Below, one piece after another: positions 1 through 4,926 of a stretch of 7,223 nt of DNA. The notes below the pieces were generated by a model. That model worked only from the letters and a program-made list of their open reading frames with translations. It did not search any database and was not told where the DNA came from. The translations under genes and the position numbers were made by a program. Source of the stretch: JACOVP01 sp035289145 (GTDB lineage: Archaea; Nanobdellota; Nanobdellia; SCGC-AAA011-G17; UBA489); assembly GCA_035289145.1 (NCBI GenBank), contig DATDXZ010000050.1, forward strand, positions 1-7,223, written 5' to 3'. Within the stretch, counting starts at the first letter, position 1. Each line of letters begins with the position of its first letter.

Positions 1-70
1 GCGCTCGACGCAACGCATCAAGCAATTGATGTACAAACCTATAATAAACAGTTCTTTTCTTCCCTTTCAT
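1..70 (-). CDS. 5' end of a basic protein gene, function unknown (partial)
   Basis: An ATG at 70 opens a frame that stays open for 23 codons to the window edge, so only the N-terminus is visible. It begins MKGKKRTVYYRF and is rich in Lys and Arg; no family can be assigned. The case for a real gene is its upstream region. Reading leftward there is an archaeal box A (CTTAAATAA, 116-124), an 18-bp palindrome (94-111), and a GGAG Shine-Dalgarno 9 nt before the ATG. A leader of about 24 nt is expected from the box A position, which makes this one of the few genes here with a true leader and ribosome binding site. The palindrome and a second hairpin over the Shine-Dalgarno suggest control at both transcription and translation; that is inference. 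The basic N-terminus could suit a nucleic-acid-binding protein, but this is a guess. Confidence 0.5.
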   Translation of the reverse strand, partial: MKGKKRTVYYRFVHQLLDALRRA

Positions 71-88
71 GGGTAGCTTCTCCTACCC
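71..88 (-). promoter_or_regulatory. Hairpin containing the Shine-Dalgarno of the left-edge gene
   Basis: On the minus strand GGGTAG and CTACCC form a perfect 6-bp stem around the loop GAGAAG, ending directly at the ATG at 70. The GGAG Shine-Dalgarno is made of the last stem base plus the first three loop bases. Such a stem could modulate ribosome access. It could also be chance, since the stem is short. Confidence 0.4.
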
Positions 89-93
89 CCAAT

Positions 94-111
94 TGCAGTC
101 TAACGACTGCA
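94..111. promoter_or_regulatory. Palindromic candidate operator at the left-edge promoter
   Basis: The inverted repeat TGCAGTC-N4-GACTGCA is perfect over 7+7 bp. It extends to CCAA/TTGG (89-115) if one base is bulged. It lies 4 bp downstream of the box A at 116-124 and covers the expected transcription start of the minus-strand gene at 70. That is a typical place for an archaeal dimeric repressor to block RNA polymerase recruitment. A structured RNA leader is the alternative reading. Confidence 0.45.
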
Positions 112-115
112 TTGG

Positions 116-124
116 TTATTTAAG
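116..124 (-). promoter_or_regulatory. Box A promoter of the left-edge gene
   Basis: On the minus strand the sequence reads CTTAAATAA, close to the archaeal TATA consensus. Transcription would begin about 25 nt downstream, near position 94, inside or at the edge of the palindrome. Confidence 0.45.
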
Positions 125-128
125 TTTT

Positions 129-374
129 CTACAGAGCTGCACTATCTGTACTTGCTGTAGGGGAATAATATCGTCGTTTGCTGCCTCGCACTGCTGAAAT
201 ACTCCAGTCATCTCTTGGCAGATGATATCCAGGCGCTATTCCTGCCAAGGCAGTGCACAGACGATCATGATCTCCAAAAAGAGGTGAAGGTGCTTGTCTA
301 CTTAGAGTCACAAACATGGCGGCAAAGCAACCAGCCACAAAATCAGTAATATCTTGTTGTCGAGTATCTTGTAA
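129..374 (-). pseudogene. Doubtful small ORF, possibly frameshifted or decayed
   Basis: A minus-strand frame is open from 374 down to a TAG at 129-131. Its only usual start codon is a GTG at 338, giving 69 residues of mixed composition (for example PSPLFGDHDRL and PRDDWSISAVRG) with no recognised domain and no box A or Shine-Dalgarno at the right distance. Two facts suggest a broken gene. The same frame is readable again upstream of a single TGA at 375-377, to about 478. And a box A at 428-435 points to an ATG at 404-406, 26 nt away, that opens a different frame for 32 hydrophobic codons and stops at 308-310; a single -1 shift would join it to this frame. The region is richer in G+C than its neighbours, which lengthens chance ORFs, so it may not be coding at all. 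Confidence 0.3.
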
Positions 375-427
375 TCACATAAGAATGTCAAAAGGGGGTA
401 ACCCATAAACTTTGAGATCAAGTAAAC

Positions 428-435
428 TATATAAA
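428..435. promoter_or_regulatory. TATA box, probable promoter of the antiporter operon (possibly bidirectional)
   Basis: TATATAAA lies on the plus strand. It predicts a start near 457-460, giving a leader of about 15 nt that just contains the GAGGTG Shine-Dalgarno of the antiporter gene. Its reverse complement, TTTATATA, is an equally good box A for the minus strand and lies 26 nt from an ATG at 404-406, so divergent transcription is possible. Confidence 0.6.
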
Positions 436-460
436 TTATGAAAAATGTGTTTCCAAGAGA

Positions 461-466
461 GAGGTG
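461..466 (+). promoter_or_regulatory. Shine-Dalgarno site that decides the antiporter start
   Basis: GAGGTG is complementary to the archaeal 16S rRNA 3' tail and is spaced six bases from the GTG at 473. It overlaps the alternative GTG at 464, which argues against that start. Confidence 0.65.
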
Positions 467-472
467 CAATCA

Positions 473-2164
473 GTGGTCAGTATTTTTATTGAACTAGGCG
501 TAGTTTTAATCATAGCATCAGTCTTAGGATTAATATTTCGTACTATTAAACAACCATTAATGTTGGCTTATATTGCCACAGGTCTTCTCATCGCTACATT
601 TTCGACGACGACATTTTCCGGAGAAATTTACGAATCCTTGGCACAGGTAGGCATTGCATTATTGCTGTTTATCGTCGGTCTCAATATGGACCTTCGAGTC
701 TTGAAGGAAGTTGGTAAAACATCTCTCATTGTGGGCATTGGTCAAGTTGTCTTTACTTCTGCATTTGGTTATCCTTTCATACGATGGTTGGGCTTTGATC
801 CTCTTGCTTCCCTCTACCTGAGTATAGCCTTAACATTCAGCAGCACTATTATTGTAGTCAAATTGCTCACGGATAAAAACACTTTAGATGCTTTATATGG
901 AAAGATAGCAGTAGGTATCTTATTGGTGCAGGATTTTATTGCTATCTTCCTCTTGATTATCATTGTAGCTTTGGATAAGGGTGATGTAAGTACTCCAATG
1001 TTTATAGGACTTTTAGCTAAGGGTATCTTGCTGTTCGTTATCGCATATCTTGCTCATAAATTGTTCAAGCGTTATTTTGGTCTTATTGCAAGGTCACAGG
1101 AGTTGTTGTTTGTGATTGCTTTGGCATGGTGTTTTTTAATGGCACTTATTGCTGAGCAATTTAATTTATCTATTGAGATCGGCTCGTTCCTCGCAGGAGT
1201 AACTTTGGCAAGTCTCCCTATGAATACAGATATAACCAGCAAAGTGAAGCCATTGCGTGATTTCTTTATTATCATCTTCTTTGTTATCTTGGGAACTCAG
1301 CTGACGTTCACAGGATTGTCCTCTTTGATTATACCTGCCATTGTGCTTTCACTGTTTATTTTAATAGGAAATCCTTTGATCGTGCTTATCTTAATGGGCT
1401 TATTGGGGTACAAAACAAGAACAAGTTTTTTGACAGGATTGATTGTGGCGCAGATTAGCGAGTTCTCTCTGATTATGATTGCTCTAGGAGTAAAATTAGG
1501 GCACCTCTCCAAAGAAATACTTGGACTAACAACTATAGTAGGCATCATTACCATAGCGGGATCGACTTATCTCATTACTTATGGTGATAAACTCCTCACA
1601 AAATGTGCTCCTTGGTTAAAATGGTCTGAGCGCAGAAATGTTCGTGAACGAAAACTAAACCTACATACAAAAGAAAAGCATTATGATATAGTTTTAATTG
1701 GGTATCACCATATAGGATATCATGTCTTCAAGCACCTGCAGGAGGAAAAAGTCAATTTTATTGTTGTGGACTATAATCCTGAAGTAATCAGAAAGCTCAT
1801 AGAGAGAAATATTCCTTGTTTGTATGGAGACATTGCAGATGATGAGATTTTAAACGAGCTGAAAAAATATAGGCCGAAGACAATCATCTCAACAATTCAT
1901 ATGTTTGAAGATAATCTCTTAGTGACAAAAGCATTCAGAAGGATGAAGAAGAAAACAACCATCTATGTAACAGCAAAAACTGTCCAAGAAGCTCTAGATT
2001 TATACCAAAAGGGCGCAGACTATGTTCTGGTTGCGCACATGCTGGGTGGAGAGCATATTGCTAACATTCTGCGTCAGAAGATAACTAATAGAAAAAGTTT
2101 GCAGAAATTGAAAAAGAAACACATCGAGCATTTATTATCATTGCATGAGAAACACAAGGCCTGA
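473..2164 (+). CDS. CPA2/Kef-type monovalent cation:proton antiporter with RCK domain
   Basis: This integral membrane protein (563 aa) should exchange K+ or Na+ for protons across the cytoplasmic membrane. Residues 1 to about 380 form roughly 12 hydrophobic helices with CPA2 landmarks: the TFSSTIIVVK stretch, the QD pair whose Asp154 is the likely ion-binding acid, and EIGSFLAGV starting at Glu235. A charged linker leads to an RCK_N (TrkA-N) Rossmann domain from about residue 403, with a GYHHIG nucleotide loop (410-415) and Asp433 at the end of strand 2, so NAD(H) probably regulates transport. The second Gly of the usual GxGxxG is His. No RCK_C domain is visible; the protein ends in a Lys-rich tail. 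I chose GTG at 473 over the in-frame GTG at 464 because GAGGTG (461-466) is an ideal Shine-Dalgarno six bases before 473 but would overlap 464. The next gene follows after 2 bp. Transported ion and direction cannot be told from sequence. Confidence 0.9.
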   Translation: MVSIFIELGVVLIIASVLGLIFRTIKQPLMLAYIATGLLIATFSTTTFSGEIYESLAQVGIALLLFIVGLNMDLRVLKEVGKTSLIVGIGQVVFTSAFGYPFIRWLGFDPLASLYLSIALTFSSTIIVVKLLTDKNTLDALYGKIAVGILLVQDFIAIFLLIIIVALDKGDVSTPMFIGLLAKGILLFVIAYLAHKLFKRYFGLIARSQELLFVIALAWCFLMALIAEQFNLSIEIGSFLAGVTLASLPMNTDITSKVKPLRDFFIIIFFVILGTQLTFTGLSSLIIPAIVLSLFILIGNPLIVLILMGLLGYKTRTSFLTGLIVAQISEFSLIMIALGVKLGHLSKEILGLTTIVGIITIAGSTYLITYGDKLLTKCAPWLKWSERRNVRERKLNLHTKEKHYDIVLIGYHHIGYHVFKHLQEEKVNFIVVDYNPEVIRKLIERNIPCLYGDIADDEILNELKKYRPKTIISTIHMFEDNLLVTKAFRRMKKKTTIYVTAKTVQEALDLYQKGADYVLVAHMLGGEHIANILRQKITNRKSLQKLKKKHIEHLLSLHEKHKA

Positions 2165-2166
2165 AT

Positions 2167-2721
2167 ATGCAAGATTACAAGAAGAGAGTATTCCAAGACA
2201 TCCTCATCATTAGTATGAGCATTTTGTTCGCTATAGGCCTAATAAATACAAGGGTTCTGGAATCCTTGCTGGCATCATCACTTGAGTTGGAGATGATGGG
2301 AAGCTTCATTGCAGGCATGTTCTTTACATCCATCTTCACAACAGTGCCTTCTATGGTTGCTCTAGGGGAAATCGCGAGAATAAATAATGTTTTTTTGACC
2401 GCTGTGTTTGGTGGTCTTGGAGCCATGGTTGTGGATTACATATTATTTCTTTTCATGCGAGACAGGTTTTCTAATGATCTGATAAGTCTCTTGAAGCACG
2501 TTCGTAAGGGAAAACAAGTAAAAATAGTGCAAATACTAAAGCACTACCGATGGTTGACCATGATGATCGCCGGAATTATTATAGCTTCGCCTTTGCCTGA
2601 TGAATTAGCCATTAATCTGCTAGGGTTCTCAAAACTAAAGACAAGTTTATTTATTCTCTTTTCTTTCGTCTTTAACTTTACAGGAATAGCAGTGATTGGA
2701 ATAATAGCAAGAGCTATTTAG
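2167..2721 (+). CDS. Five-helix membrane protein of unknown function, coupled to the antiporter
   Basis: This 184-aa protein starts 2 bp after the antiporter stop, so it is surely co-transcribed and probably translationally coupled. About five hydrophobic segments are visible: residues 11-27, 46-66, 75-97, 129-150 and 159-182. The loop between the third and fourth (98-128) is strongly basic and likely cytoplasmic. Two features stand out: a Gly-rich segment ending in a membrane Asp (FGGLGAMVVDY, 81-91) and SPLPDE at 141-146 at the end of the fourth segment. The pattern of a Gly-rich helix plus a Pro-containing re-entrant-like motif recalls DedA/VTT proteins, but the match is too weak to assign. 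Its position suggests an accessory or partner of the antiporter. It ends 5 bp before the stop of the convergent gene at 2727. Confidence 0.8.
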   Translation: MQDYKKRVFQDILIISMSILFAIGLINTRVLESLLASSLELEMMGSFIAGMFFTSIFTTVPSMVALGEIARINNVFLTAVFGGLGAMVVDYILFLFMRDRFSNDLISLLKHVRKGKQVKIVQILKHYRWLTMMIAGIIIASPLPDELAINLLGFSKLKTSLFILFSFVFNFTGIAVIGIIARAI

Positions 2722-2726
2722 CCTGT

Positions 2727-2966
2727 TTATCTTGAATGACTGAGTTGAAGCAAGCAGATTAAACCCACATAAGCTGATATAACAGAAGCGCTTTGTATAG
2801 CACCAGCAAGAGTTGCATAAACTTCCTCAAGGCCGTCTCTGCCTCTATAAATTGTAGGTTTTTCTCTATCATATCTAGCTTTGCTGACAGCTAATCCTGC
2901 AAGAGGTATAAGCTCTAAAAAACTAAATCTTCCAGAAGAAGAATTAACTTCATTTTCTAAGCTCAT
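2727..2966 (-). CDS. Small single-helix membrane protein, function unknown
   Basis: This 79-aa protein has a polar N-terminus, a moderately hydrophobic stretch around 16-28, a charged middle (residues 29-48, including YDREKP and RGRDGLEE), and one convincing membrane helix at about 50-73. No family is recognised. A box A (TTTATATA on the minus strand, 2989-2996) is centred 26 nt before the ATG at 2966, which predicts a leaderless mRNA and is the main reason to believe the gene. It converges on the membrane-protein gene at 2721 and lies just downstream of the CAU tRNA, but has its own promoter. The charged middle followed by a single C-terminal helix suggests a membrane-anchored peptide with a cytoplasmic head; the topology is inference. 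Confidence 0.65.
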   Translation of the reverse strand: MSLENEVNSSSGRFSFLELIPLAGLAVSKARYDREKPTIYRGRDGLEEVYATLAGAIQSASVISAYVGLICLLQLSHSR

Positions 2967-2988
2967 AAAGAATCTTGCAAAAAAGAAA

Positions 2989-2996
2989 TATATAAA
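2989..2996 (-). promoter_or_regulatory. Box A promoter of the 79-aa gene
   Basis: TTTATATA on the minus strand is a consensus archaeal box A. The spacing of 26 nt to the ATG at 2966 predicts that transcription starts on the start codon itself. Confidence 0.65.
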
Positions 2997-3030
2997 TCTT
3001 CTTCACTACCCATATTAAGTGAAAGTAAAG

Positions 3031-3105
3031 TGTCTCTGGGGTGATTTGAACACCCGACCCCCGCCTTATGAAAGCGGTGCTCGAACCGGGCTGAGCTACA
3101 GAGAC
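3031..3105 (-). tRNA. tRNA with CAU anticodon (Met, or Ile2)
   Basis: A full cloverleaf folds on the minus strand. The acceptor stem GTCTCTG/CAGAGAC is perfect over 7 bp, the D-stem is GCTC/GAGC, the anticodon stem CCGCT/GGCGG has one T-G pair and the loop TTCATAA, and the T-arm is GGGTG-TTCAAAT-CACCC. The discriminator base is A and no CCA is encoded, as usual in Archaea. The anticodon CAU fits elongator Met, initiator Met or the Ile tRNA whose C34 is modified to agmatidine. The G1-C72 pair and the lack of three consecutive G-C pairs at the base of the anticodon stem argue against initiator. Elongator Met is my first choice but Ile2 is not excluded. There is no intron. Confidence 0.93.
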
Positions 3106-3129
3106 GTAAAAAAGAGGTTTTTTCTATGG

Positions 3130-3137
3130 TTTTAAAA
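3130..3137 (-). promoter_or_regulatory. Box A promoter of the CAU tRNA gene
   Basis: TTTTAAAA is centred about 28 nt upstream of the tRNA 5' end at 3105, the usual spacing for archaeal tRNA promoters that start a few bases before the mature end. Confidence 0.5.
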
Positions 3138-3258
3138 GATTTGGGTTTTGGCGGCTTTGCACATTAATGCAAATAACTCTAAATGTTACTCCATGATGAA
3201 GAGAAAAGTTTAAGCTGAAGATGTTCGCAAAACTCATGAGTAAAGAGAGGACTAGGGT

Positions 3259-3265
3259 AAAAAAA
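3259..3265 (-). terminator. T-tract, possible terminator of the 202-aa gene
   Basis: The plus strand has seven consecutive A residues, so a transcript leaving the gene that stops at 3324 meets a run of seven U about 60 nt later. Archaeal RNA polymerase terminates at such U-runs without needing a hairpin. No other candidate was seen nearby. Confidence 0.3.
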
Positions 3266-3323
3266 GACCTATAGATATCATTCTGAAGAACTACGACTAA
3301 TTATTGTGCAAAGCTGGTTTTGG

Positions 3324-3932
3324 CTAAGATGTATGTACAAGGTCTAAAGCATCTTGAGGGGAAAAAGTCTCTATTCCTAAATTTTCAAATTGTCTTTCCA
3401 TATGTTTTCTATCCGGAGCAGAAAAAGAAACAGAGAATGCAGGAACATAACAAAGACGAGCACCCTTTTCATGAAAATGTTCAAGATGATAACCAAAAGT
3501 ATTTGCTAAACAAGCTTCCACTAATCCTCCAAAAAATAAATGTAGAGAATGTTTACCTATTTTCTTCTGTAAAGCAGAATGAGAAGTATAGTCTGCACGA
3601 AGATTTTCCCACTGTAGACTAGTAATTTCCGATGGTTTTTCATCAGGTATAGGAGTACCATAGTGAGTAGTTACAACAAAGTCAACACGTGGGTCAAGAA
3701 GAGAGGTATAATTTGGATCAAGTTCAAAAGCAGCTTGAAGTAATATGCCTCTGACAGTAGTAAACTGATGATCACCATAATGTAAAAGAGCTACACGAGT
3801 ATCAAGAGCTTTACGTAAAAATGTTCCAATAGATCTATCACTTTCTTCAAATTCAGGAATATGGCCCATAACTAACTCATTTCCAATAAGTTTGTAAGTG
3901 TAGGGGTGAACCACATGGATTAAGGTACTCAT
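3324..3932 (-). CDS. Uncharacterised 202-aa protein, possible cysteine-hydrolase-like fold
   Basis: I start this soluble protein at the ATG at 3932, although the frame is open upstream to an ATG at 4046. A consensus box A (TTTATAAA, 3954-3961) lies 26 nt before 3932, and the longer version would run 79 nt into the HIT gene in another frame. No strong family match is recognised. The segment FFGGLVEACLANTFGY (residues 133-148), followed by a Val/Tyr strand and VPAFSVS, recalls the GG-x-x-E-x-C nucleophile region of isochorismatase-like hydrolases, with Cys141 as candidate nucleophile. The expected N-terminal Asp motif is not clear; a DHQF at 54-57 is the only rough counterpart, so the assignment is weak. 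It has no signal peptide or membrane helix. It follows the HIT gene on the same strand, but the promoter indicates separate transcription. Confidence 0.75.
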   Translation of the reverse strand: MSTLIHVVHPYTYKLIGNELVMGHIPEFEESDRSIGTFLRKALDTRVALLHYGDHQFTTVRGILLQAAFELDPNYTSLLDPRVDFVVTTHYGTPIPDEKPSEITSLQWENLRADYTSHSALQKKIGKHSLHLFFGGLVEACLANTFGYHLEHFHEKGARLCYVPAFSVSFSAPDRKHMERQFENLGIETFSPQDALDLVHTS

Positions 3933-3953
3933 AGAAAAAAGCCAGAAAAGGTG

Positions 3954-3961
3954 TTTATAAA
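3954..3961 (-). promoter_or_regulatory. Box A promoter of the 202-aa gene
   Basis: TTTATAAA lies in the 35-nt gap between the HIT stop (3968) and the ATG at 3932, centred about 26 nt from that ATG. It implies a leaderless message and fixes the start of the 202-aa gene. Confidence 0.7.
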
Positions 3962-3967
3962 TATTGC

Positions 3968-4384
3968 TTACTCTTTCATCAATTTCCGAATAGTAGCCAT
4001 AGTCGCAAGAGCTTCTTCTTTGGCATAACCACCTTGAGATTTCCACAGTTGCAGGCCATCACGCAAATATCTAGGAATCACGTGAAAATGTAAATGATCA
4101 ATAATTTGTCCACCTGCTTTATTGACGTTCTCCATAACATTTACACCTTCTGAATATTGAGTTAATGCTCGAGAAATTTTCTTGACTGTGAGTATAGTTG
4201 CTGTTAACAGATCATCAGGAATATCTAAAATATTAACACAATGTTCTTTGGGAATAACAAGCACATGACCTTTATTGATGGGTGCAATATCCAAAATAGC
4301 TAACGTTTTGTTATCTTCATAGACTTTAAAGCTAGGAATTTCTCCTGTGATTATTTTACAGAAAAGACAGTCTGCTTGTTGCAT
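3968..4384 (-). CDS. HIT-family nucleotide phosphoramidase/hydrolase (HINT-like)
   Basis: This 138-aa protein is a full-length member of the histidine triad family, soluble cytoplasmic enzymes that cleave nucleoside phosphoramidates, adenylates or dinucleoside polyphosphates. The signature His-x-His-x-His is HLHFHVIP (97-104), with His99 or His101 (family numbering varies) as the covalent nucleophile. The upstream GHVLVIPKEH (39-48) and NVNKAGGQ segments are also typical. Cys6 and Cys9 (CLFC), with His48 and His97, look like the structural zinc site found in many HINT proteins. The ATG at 4384 has a box A 26 nt upstream and no Shine-Dalgarno. It lies between two uncharacterised genes on the same strand, each with its own promoter, so the clustering need not mean shared function. 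The exact substrate cannot be inferred. Confidence 0.95.
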   Translation of the reverse strand: MQQADCLFCKIITGEIPSFKVYEDNKTLAILDIAPINKGHVLVIPKEHCVNILDIPDDLLTATILTVKKISRALTQYSEGVNVMENVNKAGGQIIDHLHFHVIPRYLRDGLQLWKSQGGYAKEEALATMATIRKLMKE

Positions 4385-4405
4385 AGAAAAATGGAGATAA
4401 AGTTG

Positions 4406-4415
4406 TTTATATAAG
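4406..4415 (-). promoter_or_regulatory. Box A promoter of the HIT gene
   Basis: CTTATATAAA on the minus strand is centred 26 nt from the ATG at 4384, predicting leaderless transcription. It lies in the 41-nt gap after the 131-aa gene. Confidence 0.7.
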
Positions 4416-4425
4416 TAATGGCTGT

Positions 4426-4821
4426 TTAAGCGACTGCAAGAAAGCCAAGTTCTTTATAATAAGGCTCCATAAGTTTATAGAGTAAGTGATCATGAAAATT
4501 GCTTTGTGCAACCACAGTTCCTTGAGGTGATAAGTGAAGAAGTTTTCCAATAATTCCTTCTAGTGTGGGTTTTACAGCTTGTTGATCAAGTGGTGAACCA
4601 TCAGGTCTTTGTAAAACATCTAAACTTACTACAGTTTTTCCATCAGGACCATTTAAATGATTCATTGAAAGAAAGTGCGCATACCAACCAGCAAGAAAAA
4701 GGGCATGATGGTCATCGACTGCTTGAAAGGTTCTTCTTTGATCAGATGTATCAATACAAATACATCCAAGACCAGTAACACCGCCATTCACAGTGTAAGA
4801 AGCTTTATAGGATTGAGCCAT
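4426..4821 (-). CDS. Uncharacterised 131-aa soluble protein
   Basis: The family is not recognised. The protein has no signal peptide or membrane helix. It opens with a short strand-rich part (residues 4-25) containing GGVTGLGCICID, followed by a His-rich stretch (AVDDHHALFLAGWYAHF), an Asp/Gly turn (GPDGKTVVSLD), a second turn (RPDGSP), and NFHDHLLYKLM near the C-terminus. The repeated His/Asp pairs could bind metal, but no known site is matched. The first 25 residues followed by a helix could form a small alpha/beta fold. A box A 25 nt before the ATG at 4821 supports translation of this frame from a leaderless mRNA. It starts 105 bp from the divergent DUF429 gene and lies upstream of the HIT gene, with a 41-nt gap containing the HIT promoter. 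Confidence 0.75.
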   Translation of the reverse strand: MAQSYKASYTVNGGVTGLGCICIDTSDQRRTFQAVDDHHALFLAGWYAHFLSMNHLNGPDGKTVVSLDVLQRPDGSPLDQQAVKPTLEGIIGKLLHLSPQGTVVAQSNFHDHLLYKLMEPYYKELGFLAVA

Positions 4822-4841
4822 AAAACCAAGCTAACCTCAAG

Positions 4842-4850
4842 TATAAATAT
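4842..4850 (-). promoter_or_regulatory. Box A promoter of the 131-aa gene
   Basis: ATATTTATA on the minus strand is centred 25 nt upstream of the ATG at 4821. No Shine-Dalgarno is placed correctly, so a leaderless mRNA is likely. Confidence 0.6.
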
Positions 4851-4896
4851 CCTTTTCCATGATAAGAACTAGAGATTAGAAAATACATTTAGAAAG

Positions 4897-4906
4897 CATT
4901 AAAAAG
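4897..4906 (+). promoter_or_regulatory. Weak box A of the DUF429 gene
   Basis: CATTAAAAAG is centred about 26 nt before the ATG at 4927. It departs from the TATA consensus but has the spacing seen at other genes here. Confidence 0.35.
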
Positions 4907-4926
4907 TCCTAGAGAAATTAAAAAAT

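Larger units (their letters stand above)
3106..3323. other. 218-nt intergenic region
   Basis: No credible ORF is present; the longest start-to-stop runs are under 20 codons. It holds the CAU tRNA box A (3130-3137), a minus-strand T-tract (3259-3265) and a weak C/D-box sRNA-like pattern around 3193-3238. Confidence 0.5.

Noticed and set aside
71..115. The paired hairpins as a rho-independent-type terminator
   Set aside because: No T-tract follows on either strand, and Archaea terminate at U-runs rather than at hairpins.
1..123. Open plus-strand frame ending at TAA 121-123, as the C-terminus of an upstream gene
   Set aside because: Forty codons are open, but the region is relatively GC-rich and the promoter, palindrome and Shine-Dalgarno all favour the minus-strand gene at 70.
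464..472. GTG at 464 as the antiporter start
   Set aside because: It overlaps the GAGGTG Shine-Dalgarno, which is ideally placed for the GTG at 473.
1072..2426. Three minus-strand ORFs of 67-85 codons inside the antiporter operon
   Set aside because: They are antisense to well-supported membrane protein genes and have no promoter at a fitting distance.
3320..3622. 100-codon plus-strand ORF
   Set aside because: It is antisense to the 202-aa gene, has a Lys/Gln-rich composition typical of a shadow frame and lacks a promoter.
3933..4046. N-terminal extension of the 202-aa protein to an ATG at 4046
   Set aside because: The added 38 residues mostly overlap the HIT coding sequence, and the box A at 3954-3961 lies inside the extension, pointing to the ATG at 3932.
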